Of a stretch of 64,000 nucleotides of DNA, positions 29,647-37,441 are shown one piece after another. Every line of letters starts with the position of its first letter. Position 1 is the first letter of the stretch. The notes beneath the pieces are model-generated. The model saw nothing but the letters and a program-made list of their open reading frames with translations, did no database searches and was not told the DNA's origin. The position numbers were made by a program, and so were the translations under genes. Origin of the DNA: Nocardioides sp. SYSU D00065 (GTDB lineage Bacteria; Actinomycetota; Actinomycetes; Propionibacteriales; Nocardioidaceae); assembly GCF_017916425.1 (NCBI RefSeq), contig NZ_JAFMSX010000001.1:1302001-1366000 (forward strand), in the 5' to 3' direction.

Positions 29647-29952
29647 TCAGGCGCCGACCAGCACCTGCACCTCGGCCACCGAGCCGGTGGCGGCGACGAC
29701 ACGGGTGTCGACCGGCTCCGCCTTGGGCGCGAGGGTGCGCAGCGTCCACTCACCGTCGCCGGCGAAGAACCGGAAGTGGCCGGTCGCGGACGTGGGCACC
29801 TCGGCGGTGAACTCCCCGGTGCGGTCGAGCAGGCGGACGTAGGCGTTGGGCACCGGCTCGTCACCGGCGCGCAGCACCTGACCCTGGATCACCGCCTCCT
29901 TGGCCACGTCGACGCCGTCGAGCGACAGCCCGCCCTCGGTCGCGCCGCACAT
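29647..29952 (-). CDS. DUF1416 family protein (SseC-like)
   Basis: 101 aa. A Cys-containing start (MCGATEGG) is followed by a compact transthyretin-like beta domain (VIQGQVLRAGDEPVPNAYVRLLDRTGEFTAEV). The family is found almost only next to rhodanese genes in actinobacteria (SseC1/SseC2 in M. tuberculosis). It starts one base inside the sseA stop (TGATG), so the two are coupled. Role in sulfur transfer is likely but not shown. Confidence 0.85.
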   Translation of the reverse strand: MCGATEGGLSLDGVDVAKEAVIQGQVLRAGDEPVPNAYVRLLDRTGEFTAEVPTSATGHFRFFAGDGEWTLRTLAPKAEPVDTRVVAATGSVAEVQVLVGA

Positions 29953-30815
29953 CAGGCGCTCGTCCCGTCCGCCTGGCCGGGCTCGTCACCGAGCGCCACG
30001 GGGACGCCGACGAGCGAGCCGTACTCGGTCCACGACCCGTCGTAGTTCTTGACGTTCTTGCGGCCCAGGAGCTCGGTGAGGACGAACCAGGTGAGCGACG
30101 AGCGCTCCCCGATGCGGCACAGGGCGATGGTGTCCTTGTCGGCGTCGAAGCCGACCTCGTCGTAGAGCGCGGCCAGCTCCTCGTCGGACTTGAAGGTGCC
30201 GTCGTCGTTGGCGTTCTTGCTCCACGGCACGTTGACCGAGGTCGGGATGTGTCCGGCGCGCTGGGCCTGCTCCTGCGGGAGGTGCGCCGGGGCGAGCAGC
30301 CGACCGGCGTACTCGTCGGGGCTGCGCACGTCGACGAGGTTCTGCGTGCCGATCGCGGCGACGACCTCGTCGCGGAAGGCGCGGATCGAGGTGTCCTGCT
30401 CGGTCGCGGTGTACGACGTGCGCTCGCGCGTCGGCACCGCGTCGGTGAGCTCGCGCGAGTCGAGCTCCCACTTCTTGCGGCCGCCGTCGAGGAGCTTGAC
30501 GTCCTGGTGGCCGTAGAGCTTGAAGTACCAGTACGCGTAGGCGGCGAACCAGTTGTTGTTTCCGCCGTAGAGGATGACGGTGTCGTCGTTGGACACGCCC
30601 CGCTCGGACAGCAGCGCCTCGAACTGCGCCTTGTTGACGAAGTCGCGACGGACCTGGTCCTGGAGGTCGGTGGTCCAGTCGAGCTTGATGGCGCCCCTGA
30701 TGTGGCCCTTGTCGTAGGCGGTGGTGTCCTCGTCGACCTCGATGAGGACGATCCCGTCGGTGTCGAGGTTGTCCTCGACCCACTGGGCGGTGACGAGCGA
30801 GTTCTCGCGGCTCAT
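29952..30815 (-). CDS. sseA: thiosulfate/3-mercaptopyruvate sulfurtransferase (rhodanese)
   Basis: 287 aa with two rhodanese domains. The first (about 5-125) lacks a cysteine; the second carries the active-site loop CRIGERSS (Cys233), a thiosulfate-type loop. It transfers sulfane sulfur to thiophilic acceptors such as cyanide. It is close to M. tuberculosis CysA2/SseA. The upstream DUF4395 gene and a cysteine leader peptide indicate that the operon responds to sulfur-amino-acid supply. Confidence 0.92.
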   Translation of the reverse strand: MSRENSLVTAQWVEDNLDTDGIVLIEVDEDTTAYDKGHIRGAIKLDWTTDLQDQVRRDFVNKAQFEALLSERGVSNDDTVILYGGNNNWFAAYAYWYFKLYGHQDVKLLDGGRKKWELDSRELTDAVPTRERTSYTATEQDTSIRAFRDEVVAAIGTQNLVDVRSPDEYAGRLLAPAHLPQEQAQRAGHIPTSVNVPWSKNANDDGTFKSDEELAALYDEVGFDADKDTIALCRIGERSSLTWFVLTELLGRKNVKNYDGSWTEYGSLVGVPVALGDEPGQADGTSA

Positions 30816-30878
30816 GGTGATGTGCTCCTTGCTGGTGGTGAGTCGTGTGCGGGGTGGGTGGAGGGGTCAGGTGGCGGG

Positions 30879-31379
30879 TCAGGTGGCGATGCGCCGAGCG
30901 GTGGCGCGGCGGAGCAGGAGGTACAGCTCGCAGCCGAGGCAGAGCCCGAAGCCGGCGTTGAGGAGCGCGGCGACGAGCGCGGCCCCGACGGCGACCTGGC
31001 CGACGACCGTCGCGCCCGCCAGCATCGCGGCCAGGCCGACGACGGCGAACGCGAAGCCCACTCCCTGGGCGAAGCGCGGCGGCTCGGGTGCCTCCCACTC
31101 GGCCGGGGGCGCCAGCCGCGGTCGCACGAGGGTCCGGAACAACCAGGCGTACGGCGTCGCCGTCACGCCGCGGACCGCGCCGAGCCCGAAGAGCACAGCC
31201 TGCGCGGCGAGCAGCGCGAGAGCGGCGGGCGGCGGGAGCAGCAGCACCGCGACGAGGACCACGGACGTCACGGCGGCAGCCAGCTGCGGTGCACGCGGGT
31301 CGATGGCGCCAGGCGGTGCCGGCGCCGCGCTGGTCGTCCTGGTGCCCGGCGTGGTGCCGGGCGTGGCTGTGGTCGTCAT
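30879..31379 (-). CDS. DUF4395 family membrane protein
   Basis: 166 aa. A Thr/Pro-rich start is followed by IDPRAPQ, a signature at the start of DUF4395 domains, and about four membrane helices. A C-x3-C-type pair (GLCLGCELY) lies in the last loop. These proteins are often encoded beside thioredoxins and rhodaneses, as here, and probably take part in membrane thiol chemistry. The Shine-Dalgarno CTCAGGAG (31391-31384) can be masked by an upstream complementary element, the basis of the attenuator called here. Confidence 0.82.
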   Translation of the reverse strand: MTTTATPGTTPGTRTTSAAPAPPGAIDPRAPQLAAAVTSVVLVAVLLLPPPAALALLAAQAVLFGLGAVRGVTATPYAWLFRTLVRPRLAPPAEWEAPEPPRFAQGVGFAFAVVGLAAMLAGATVVGQVAVGAALVAALLNAGFGLCLGCELYLLLRRATARRIAT

Positions 31380-31383
31380 GTCT

Positions 31384-31502
31384 CTCCTGAGGTGGTCGTC
31401 GCGGCGGGCCGGGCAGCGCCGCCCGTGGGACGCGGCGCTCGGGTCCCGCCGGAGAGCACGGTCCGGCGTACGGACGCGCGGGTGCTCAGGAGGGCGGGAC
31501 CG
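31384..31502 (-). promoter_or_regulatory. cysteine-responsive translational attenuator (alternative RNA pairings)
   Basis: Just after the leader-peptide stop, minus-strand RNA carries element 1, GTCCCGCC (31500-31493), then element 2, CTCCTGAG (31492-31485). Element 1 pairs perfectly with GGCGGGAC (31450-31443); GAGCAC (31487-31482) pairs with GTGCTC (31459-31454) inside it, and a GTCCG/CGGAC hairpin sits at the tip. Element 2 is instead the perfect complement of the DUF4395 Shine-Dalgarno CTCAGGAG (31391-31384). The two structures exclude each other because element 2 lies in the first stem. Confidence 0.6.
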
Positions 31503-31580
31503 CTACGACATTCGACACAGCGCCGAGCGCACGCGGCAGTGGTCGACTGCGCGGCGCCGGGTGAGCAGGGTCGAGGACAT
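31503..31580 (-). CDS. cysteine-containing leader peptide of the DUF4395-sseA-DUF1416 operon
   Basis: 25 aa, ATG 31580. The TACTGT -10 with a 7-nt spacer means it is probably leaderless. The sequence includes LLTRRRAVDHCR and ends ALCRMS, with Cys15 and Cys22. The pattern resembles actinobacterial leader peptides in which Arg/Leu-rich starts precede regulatory cysteine codons. It lies 121 nt upstream of DUF4395 on the same strand. A ribosome slowed at Cys22 would leave the following element 1 free, whereas one at the stop would cover it. Confidence 0.65.
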   Translation of the reverse strand: MSSTLLTRRRAVDHCRVRSALCRMS

Positions 31581-31624
31581 GCCCACGACAGTAGGCCGTC
31601 CATCCATCCCGTCCGCCCCTCGTC

Positions 31625-32110
31625 TCACTTGTTGAGCGTGCCATCCGCATCGTGAGATCCCACGCGCGCCACGGCCGCCAGGACCTGGTCGCGCGACGGG
31701 GCGCCCGCAGCACGGGTCACCTCGGCTCCGGACGGGTCGAGCACCACCGTCGTCGGGGTGCGCAGGATGCCGAACGTGCGGGTCGCGTCGGGATGCTGCT
31801 CGGCGTCGACCTCGACGTGGGTCACCCCGTCGACGAGGTCGGCGACCTCGCCGAGCACCCGTCGGGTGGCGCGACACGGCGCGCAGAACGCACTGGAGAA
31901 CTGGAGCAGCGTGGCACGTCCACCGAGGGCGCCGCCGACGGAGGCCACGAGCTCGGCGCCCGGCGGGACGGCCGGGGGTGCGGCGTCGGCGGGCTCCTGC
32001 GGCGCAGGAGCGGCCGCGACGCGGAACCGGCCGTCGGTCGCCAGTCGCCACAGACCCACCGCCACGGTCACGACGACGGCCGCGGCGGCGATCCAGGCTC
32101 CGGTGCTCAC
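31625..32110 (-). CDS. thioredoxin-family protein, membrane-anchored
   Basis: 161 aa. The N-terminal hydrophobic segment (about 6-22) looks like a membrane anchor or uncleaved signal. The thioredoxin fold follows with the active site CAPC (76-79), LLQFSSAFCAPCRATRRV, and the cis-Pro in RTPTTVVLD. It is probably an extracytoplasmic thiol-disulfide protein. In mycobacteria a similar thioredoxin (thiX) sits near sseC2/cysA2 and glnR. Start at ATG 32110. Confidence 0.82.
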   Translation of the reverse strand: MSTGAWIAAAAVVVTVAVGLWRLATDGRFRVAAAPAPQEPADAAPPAVPPGAELVASVGGALGGRATLLQFSSAFCAPCRATRRVLGEVADLVDGVTHVEVDAEQHPDATRTFGILRTPTTVVLDPSGAEVTRAAGAPSRDQVLAAVARVGSHDADGTLNK

Positions 32111-32162
32111 GTCGTGTGCAACACGTGCGGTGCCCGCGATTGTTCCGCGCTGGAGAGCACGA

Positions 32163-32217
32163 CGGGGCCCCGGATCGTCCCGGGGCCCCGCGGTGGGTGC
32201 TGAGCTGGAGCTCAGCG
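32163..32217 (-). terminator. double hairpin terminator after the large secreted repeat protein
   Basis: GCTGAGCT and AGCTCAGC (32200-32217) form an 8-bp stem that overlaps the stop codon at 32212. Further on, CGGGGCCCCGG (32163-32173) and CCGGGGCCCCG (32180-32190) form a perfect 11-bp stem with a 6-nt loop. Together they close the 32212-34356 gene before the thioredoxin gene. Confidence 0.65.
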
Positions 32218-34356
32218 CTTGATCTTGACCTTCTGCGTCAGGTCACCGGACCCGACCTTGCCCGCGCCACTGATGCGGAACACCAGCTTGTGCTTGCCGG
32301 CGCGGAGCGGCTTCTTGAACCGCACGACGCCCTTGCCCTTGGCGATCTTGCCCTTGCCGAGCTTCTTGAGCTTGGGCTCGCCGTTGGCCCTGGTGCCGGC
32401 GACCTCGTAGACCACGACGCTCGCCTTGACCTTCTTGGCCTTCAGCGGCTTGACCTTGAGCGTCATGGCGGCCGCCTTGCGCGACACCTTCGCCTTGAGC
32501 TTCGGCTGGTAGCCGACCTTGGCGGTCGCGGTGGTCAGCGCCTGGCCGAGCGCGAAGCCGGCGTCGTTGGTGACGCGGCCGGTGACCTTCTTGCCCAGGT
32601 GGGACTTGCGCAGCTCGAGAGTCGGGCCGGTCGCGACGACCGTGCTGCCGACGAGCCACTCGTAGCTGAACTTCGAGCGGGCCTGGGTGTTCCACCGGCC
32701 GACGTCGAGGCGGAGGGGCTTGCCGACCCAGGCCTGGCCCTCGATCTCGGGACGCTCCACTGCCTTGACGTCCTTGGTGAGCGCTGCGGAGATGCCGGTC
32801 ACGACCTGGCCAGGACGCACGGTGATGGTGGTGGCGTGCTCGGGGAGGGCGTCCTTCCACCACTCCGGGACGTGGTCGGCAGCGCCGAACTGCACCGTGT
32901 AGGTGCCGGGCCACAGCGTGCGCTCGTCGAACGTGCCGTTCAGCGCGATGTCCTGCGCGTAGCCCGCGTAGTTCTGCTCGGCATCGCGGAAGGACACGCT
33001 CGGGCTGTCGAGCACCCCGCCGGCCTCGCTGGTCACCGCACCGCTCACTCCGCCGGCGACCGGGAGGGTGAAGTCCATCGTGCGGGGGGCGGCGGTCAGC
33101 ACGGCCGCGGTGTCGTAGCCCAGCGCGTTGCCCGACCACGTCGTGCGACGGGAGAAGTCGCCGTCCTCACGCGGTCCCTCGCCCTGGACCATGATCTTGA
33201 ACTCCGTCTCGCCGCCGATGCGGTCGAGCTGGGCGAAGTGGTACTGGCCGGCGCGGTTGCTGTACGTGCTCGCGACCGCCTTCGCGTCGCGCGGGTCGGC
33301 AGGCGTGTCGTACAGGTCGATGCGGTAGCCCACGCCGAGGCCGCCGAGCTCGTCGCGGACGATGCCGCTGACGTCCACGCCGTTGGGTGCCGCGGTGGTC
33401 GCGGCCGCGAGCGCTGCGTCGATGCCGGTCACAGCCTGCCCCGGACCGACGGTGACCAGGGTCGGGTCGAGCGGGGAGTCGAACGGCACGTTGTTCCACG
33501 ACTCGCCGACGTACTCGCCGATCGGGTCGACGAAGGTCACCTCGTGCTGACCGGTGTCGACGCCCTCGATGAGGTAGACGCCGTTGGCGTCCGTCCAGTC
33601 ACAGGAGCCGTCCGTGCACGCCTGCGCGCGGTGCAGCGGCGCGCCCGCCTCGTTGGTGATCCGGCCGCCGATCGTGCCGCCGGGGGCGAGGGTCACCACG
33701 CCGACGTCGGCGCCGGCGGCGGTCGGGGCCACCGGGTCCGCAGTCGCCTGCGAGGGCTTGTCGTTGAACCACTCGGTCGCGAGCGTGTCGCCGGTGTCGG
33801 GGTCGTAGCCCTCGAAGACGAGCTTCACCGGGACGGACGCGCCGATGCGGAACAGGCCCGCGCGGTCGGTGGAGTCGGCGCCGACGAGGGTGCCGGTGGC
33901 CGCGTCGTACGCCTCCACGCGGGCGTTGCGGACACCGCGGCCGTCGACGGTGCGGACGACGCCACCGACGCTCGGAGCGCGGTCGATGGTCCACGCCGGC
34001 AGCGTCTGCGCCGCGCCGGCGACCGTCACGACGTCGGCGGAGGCCTCGTCGGGCTTGTCGCGGTACCACTCGGTCGCGAACTCGGGCGAGGGGTAGAACT
34101 GGAGCTTGTACGCGCCGTCGGGGAGCGGGATGTCGAACGCCCCGCCCTCGGCGTAGTAGGTGTCGACGTAGCTGCCGGACTCGGTGTAGACGGTGACCGA
34201 GCCCTCGACGTAGTTGCCGCTCGGGTCGATCGTGCTGCCGCTGACCATCACGGCCGCGTTCGCCGCGCTCGTCGCCACCAGGCTGCCACCGACCATGCCG
34301 AGCATGGCGGTCGCGGCCAGGGCACGACGAGACCGGCGCAGGTGGGTGCTTCCCAT
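32212..34356 (-). CDS. large secreted protein with repeated carboxypeptidase-regulatory-like/Ig-like domains
   Basis: 714 aa. The signal peptide (basic start, hydrophobic core, cleavage near SAANA) starts at ATG 34356, behind AGAGGAAGC. About five repeated beta-sandwich units follow, with motifs such as GG(R/V)ITNEAGAPL, DANGVYLIEGV, the tryptophan-rich TEWYRDKP / TEWFNDKP / SWNNVPF / EWWKDALPEHA segments, and VTVGPGQAVTGIDAAL. The last ~150 residues are Lys-rich Ig-like domains (KVKPLKAKKVKAS). It is probably a cell-surface adhesin or matrix protein; no catalytic motif is seen. Confidence 0.75.
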   Translation of the reverse strand: MGSTHLRRSRRALAATAMLGMVGGSLVATSAANAAVMVSGSTIDPSGNYVEGSVTVYTESGSYVDTYYAEGGAFDIPLPDGAYKLQFYPSPEFATEWYRDKPDEASADVVTVAGAAQTLPAWTIDRAPSVGGVVRTVDGRGVRNARVEAYDAATGTLVGADSTDRAGLFRIGASVPVKLVFEGYDPDTGDTLATEWFNDKPSQATADPVAPTAAGADVGVVTLAPGGTIGGRITNEAGAPLHRAQACTDGSCDWTDANGVYLIEGVDTGQHEVTFVDPIGEYVGESWNNVPFDSPLDPTLVTVGPGQAVTGIDAALAAATTAAPNGVDVSGIVRDELGGLGVGYRIDLYDTPADPRDAKAVASTYSNRAGQYHFAQLDRIGGETEFKIMVQGEGPREDGDFSRRTTWSGNALGYDTAAVLTAAPRTMDFTLPVAGGVSGAVTSEAGGVLDSPSVSFRDAEQNYAGYAQDIALNGTFDERTLWPGTYTVQFGAADHVPEWWKDALPEHATTITVRPGQVVTGISAALTKDVKAVERPEIEGQAWVGKPLRLDVGRWNTQARSKFSYEWLVGSTVVATGPTLELRKSHLGKKVTGRVTNDAGFALGQALTTATAKVGYQPKLKAKVSRKAAAMTLKVKPLKAKKVKASVVVYEVAGTRANGEPKLKKLGKGKIAKGKGVVRFKKPLRAGKHKLVFRISGAGKVGSGDLTQKVKIKR

Positions 34357-34398
34357 TGCGCTTCCTCTCACTGTGAACCTGACGGATCGCAGCAAATG

Positions 34399-34425
34399 GG
34401 CATCCCCCGTTAGGCACCCCCGTTT
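34399..34425. promoter_or_regulatory. tandem GGCA(T)CCCCCGTT repeats upstream of the secreted protein
   Basis: GGCATCCCCCGTT (34399-34411) and GGCACCCCCGTTT (34413-34425) are near-identical direct repeats 14 bp apart, enclosed by GCAAA and TTTGC. They lie about 45-70 nt upstream of ATG 34356 and may be a binding site or part of the 5' UTR. No known riboswitch class fits. Confidence 0.35.
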
Positions 34426-34516
34426 GCCTGCGGCGGCAGCCTAGACCACCGCTGTCCGGGCGCGGGCGCGCCTCTGCGCCTCCCGCGCGGACTGGCGGCA
34501 GCCCCGCCCGCGACGC

Positions 34517-34813
34517 TCAGCCGCCGGCGAAGGGCGGCAGGAGCTCGACCACCGACCCGGGAGGGACGACGACGGCGGCGGGGTCCTGCGAGCGGACGGG
34601 CTGGTCGCCGACCAGCACGGAGCAGACCGCGACCGTGCGCGCCATCCGGTCGTCGGGATGGCGCGCCAGCACCTGCTCGACGAGGTCGGCGAGCGTGAGC
34701 CCGTCGGTGACCTCGAAGGTGTCCTCGGCCGTGCCCGCCGCCGCCCGGGCGCCCGCCCAGTAGCGCACGGTGACCGTCTCACGACCTCGATCACGCTCGG
34801 GTGCGGCACTCAT
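34517..34813 (-). CDS. MoaD/ThiS family sulfur-carrier protein
   Basis: 98 aa beta-grasp protein ([20 protein letters not shown]...LPPFAGG) ending in the Gly-Gly that is thiocarboxylated in MoaD, ThiS and CysO. The C-terminal PPFAGG with a [13 protein letters not shown] strand fits MoaD best, the small subunit of molybdopterin synthase, but no moaE is nearby. AAGGAT lies 7 nt before ATG 34813. Divergent from glnR. Confidence 0.82.
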   Translation of the reverse strand: MSAAPERDRGRETVTVRYWAGARAAAGTAEDTFEVTDGLTLADLVEQVLARHPDDRMARTVAVCSVLVGDQPVRSQDPAAVVVPPGSVVELLPPFAGG

Positions 34814-34877
34814 GCGGGCTATCCTTCCTCACTCCCGAGCCCCACACCCAGGTCCCCGAAGACGAGGAGGGTCGGCC

Positions 34878-35591
34878 ATGAGCGCGCTGCTTCTGCTCAC
34901 CGGCGCCCTGCAGCCCTCGGCCGAGGTGCTGCCCGGACTGGCGCTGCTGTCCCACAGCGTACGGATCCTTCCCGCCCAGGGCAGCGCCCTGCTCGAGGCA
35001 CCCGACGCGGACCTGGTGCTCGTCGACGGTCGCCAGGACCTCGCCGCGGCCCGCGACCTGTGCCGGCTGATCCGCACCACCGGCACCGAGGCCCCGGTCC
35101 TGCTCGTGGTCACCGAGGGTGGTCTCGCGGTCGTCGCGCACGATTGGGGGATGGACGACGTCGTCCTCCACACGTGCGGACCGGCCGAGCTGGACGCGCG
35201 CATCCGCCTGGCGATCGGGCGCAGCAGCGCCGCCGCTCCGGACGACCCGGCCGCCCACGTCATCCGCCGCGGCGAGGTCGTGGTGGACGACGCGACGTAC
35301 ACCGCGCGCATCGGCGGGCGCGCGCTCGACCTCACCTACAAGGAGTTCGAGCTCCTCAAGTACCTCGCGCAGCACCCCGGCCGGGTGTTCAGCCGCGAGC
35401 AGCTGCTCCAGGAGGTCTGGGGCTACGACTACTTCGGCGGCACCCGCACCGTCGACGTCCACGTGCGCCGCCTGCGCGCCAAGCTCGGCACCGAGCACGA
35501 GCACCACATCGGCACGGTCCGCAACGTCGGCTACCGCTTCGTGGTGCCCACCCGCGAGGCGGCGGCCGACGCGGAGTCGGCGAACCACTGA
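34878..35591 (+). CDS. glnR: orphan OmpR-type response regulator GlnR
   Basis: 237 aa. The N-terminal receiver-like domain has [11 protein letters not shown] and [22 protein letters not shown], followed by a winged helix (about 130-228) with [54 protein letters not shown]. The match to actinobacterial GlnR is very close. GlnR controls nitrogen assimilation (glnA, amtB, nir genes) and works without a cognate kinase. It lies beside mshD, as in M. tuberculosis (Rv0818-Rv0819). ATG 34878 has GAGGAGGG upstream. Confidence 0.92.
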   Translation: MSALLLLTGALQPSAEVLPGLALLSHSVRILPAQGSALLEAPDADLVLVDGRQDLAAARDLCRLIRTTGTEAPVLLVVTEGGLAVVAHDWGMDDVVLHTCGPAELDARIRLAIGRSSAAAPDDPAAHVIRRGEVVVDDATYTARIGGRALDLTYKEFELLKYLAQHPGRVFSREQLLQEVWGYDYFGGTRTVDVHVRRLRAKLGTEHEHHIGTVRNVGYRFVVPTREAAADAESANH

Positions 35592-35628
35592 CGCCTGCCC
35601 GGCCGCTCGGCTGGCTAGGGTCGAGGGC

Positions 35629-36435
35629 GTGGACCACATCACCGCCATCGCGGACGAGTCGGCCGCGGCCGACGGCGCCGACCCGCTCGACGAGGCGACG
35701 CGCATGGCGCTCGCCGACGGCACCGTCGAGGTGCTGACGCAGGACGACGGGTTCGCCCTGGTCCACGCGGACGACCTCTCGCTGGTCGTCCGGCCCGCCG
35801 CGCGCGGGAGGGGGATCGGCTCGGCGTTGCTGGCGCGGGTCGAGGCGGCGTACGCCGGCGCCCTGACCGCCTGGTCCCACGGGGACCACCCCGCCGCGGC
35901 CCGGCTCGCCGAGGGCCACGGCTGGGAGCGGGTGCGCGAGCTGTGGGTGATGCGTCGTGACGCCGCCCTCGTCATGCCGCCGCTCGAGGTGCCGCCCGGC
36001 GTCACCATCCGGGCCTACCGCGACTCCGACGCCGCCGACGTCGTGGCGGTCAACGCCGCCGCCTTCGCCCACCACCCCGAGCAGGGGGCGATGGACGAGG
36101 CCAACCTGGCCCGCCGGATGGCCGAGCCGTGGTTCGACCCCGCCGGGCTCCTGGTCGCCGAGGACTCCTCGGGGATGCTCGGCTTCCACTGGACCAAGCA
36201 GCACGACGCCCGTCTGGGCGAGGTGTACGTCGTCGGCGTCGCCCCGCAAGCCCAGGGCCGCGGCCTCGGGCGGGTGCTCACCCTCGCCGGGCTGCACCAC
36301 CTGGCCGCCCTCGGTGTCGACGAGGTCCTGCTCTACGTCGAGTCCGACAACGCGCCGGCCGTGGCGGTGTACTCACGCCTCGGGTTCGCGCACGCGACGA
36401 GCGACACCCACGTGCAGTACCGGCGCCGTACCTGA
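35629..36435 (+). CDS. mshD: mycothiol synthase
   Basis: 268 aa with two GNAT domains. The N-terminal half is degenerate (VVRPAARGRGIGSALL still readable), and the C-terminal half is active-like: VYVVGVAPQAQGRGLGRVLTLAGLHHL and LYVESDNAPAVAVYSRLGF. It acetylates Cys-GlcN-Ins with acetyl-CoA, the last step to mycothiol, the main thiol of actinobacteria. Leaderless: TAGGGT is 7 nt before GTG 35629. Follows glnR by 37 bp. Confidence 0.92.
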   Translation: MDHITAIADESAAADGADPLDEATRMALADGTVEVLTQDDGFALVHADDLSLVVRPAARGRGIGSALLARVEAAYAGALTAWSHGDHPAAARLAEGHGWERVRELWVMRRDAALVMPPLEVPPGVTIRAYRDSDAADVVAVNAAAFAHHPEQGAMDEANLARRMAEPWFDPAGLLVAEDSSGMLGFHWTKQHDARLGEVYVVGVAPQAQGRGLGRVLTLAGLHHLAALGVDEVLLYVESDNAPAVAVYSRLGFAHATSDTHVQYRRRT

Positions 36436-36448
36436 GCCGCTCCCGCCG

Positions 36449-36477
36449 CGCGTCCGGATCGCGTCGCGCCGGACGCG
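36449..36477. terminator. bidirectional terminator between mshD and ygfZ
   Basis: CGCGTCCGG (36449-36457) and CCGGACGCG (36469-36477) form a perfect 9-bp stem with an 11-nt loop in the 61-bp gap between two convergent genes. Confidence 0.5.
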
Positions 36478-36496
36478 GTCCGTGACCGGAGCGCCG

Positions 36497-37432
36497 TCAG
36501 CGCAGCGGCCGGACGTGCAGCCCGACCTCGGGGTCGACGACGACCTCCTGGGCCGCCGGCATGCCGTCGACGGACAGCGTGGCCTCGACCGGCACGTTGC
36601 GCTTGACCAGTGCCAGCGCGATCGGACCGAGCTCGTGGTGGCGCGCGCTCGACCCGACGAAGCCGAGGTCGCGGCCATCGAGGGACACCGGTGACCCGGC
36701 GGGCGGGAGGCGGTTCTCCGAGCCGTCGAGGTGCAGCAGCACCAGCCGGCGCGGCGGGCGACCGAGCGTGTGGACCCGCGCGACCGTCTCCTGCCCCCGG
36801 TAGCAACCCTTGTCGAGGTGCACCGCCGCCCCGATCCAGCCGACCTCGTTGGGGATCGTGCGGTGGTCGGTGTCGAGACCGAACCGCGGCTCGCCGCGCT
36901 CGATGCGCAGCGCCTCGAAGGCCCACATGCCCGCCGCCGGGCCGGCCGCGTGGGCGTACGCCTCGAGCCGGTCGCGGGGCACCAGGTCGTAGCGACCGCT
37001 GCCCTCGCCCGGGCGCCACATCGCGGCGAGGTCGTCGACGAGCGAGACCTCGACCCGCGTCATGAACTTCATCCGCTCGAGCCACTCGACCAGGGCCGCG
37101 CCCGCGCCCGGCTCGGTGTGGGCGGTGAAGGACTCGCCGTCGTCGACGCCGGCGAAGGCGTGCTCGACGTGTCCCTGCGGACTCAGGATGAGTGCCTGCG
37201 TCCAGGCGCCGGGTGCGAGTCCGTCGAAGTACTGGGTGGTGAGGCTGTGCAGCCACGAGAGCCGGTCCGGGCCGGCGATGCGCAGGACGTCGCGATGGGA
37301 GAGGTCCACGAACCCCTCGCCCGCCACCAGGCTGCGCTGCTCGGTGTTGAAGGAGCCGTAGTGCGCCGCCACCGGCGCGTCGACGCCGTCGCCGGCGACG
37401 GCCCCGGGCAGGGCGAGGAGAGGGCTGGGCAT
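36497..37432 (-). CDS. ygfZ: folate-binding protein YgfZ (iron-sulfur cluster maintenance)
   Basis: 311 aa of the GcvT-like fold. HLDKGCYRGQE (about 219-229) is the conserved YgfZ signature with the essential cysteine. SHRDVLRIAGPDRLSWLHSLTTQ is the N-terminal hallmark. It helps repair or mature certain Fe-S enzymes in a tetrahydrofolate-dependent manner. TAGTCT lies 6 nt before ATG 37432 and overlaps the stop codon of the upstream MFS gene. Confidence 0.9.
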   Translation of the reverse strand: MPSPLLALPGAVAGDGVDAPVAAHYGSFNTEQRSLVAGEGFVDLSHRDVLRIAGPDRLSWLHSLTTQYFDGLAPGAWTQALILSPQGHVEHAFAGVDDGESFTAHTEPGAGAALVEWLERMKFMTRVEVSLVDDLAAMWRPGEGSGRYDLVPRDRLEAYAHAAGPAAGMWAFEALRIERGEPRFGLDTDHRTIPNEVGWIGAAVHLDKGCYRGQETVARVHTLGRPPRRLVLLHLDGSENRLPPAGSPVSLDGRDLGFVGSSARHHELGPIALALVKRNVPVEATLSVDGMPAAQEVVVDPEVGLHVRPLR

Positions 37433-37441
37433 GCCTCCAGA

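Noticed and set aside
34381..34440. Possible cyclic-dinucleotide riboswitch before the large secreted protein
   Set aside because: The GGCAAACGGGGG-like text recalls such RNAs, but the conserved core and stems do not fit any class I can recall; kept only as direct repeats.
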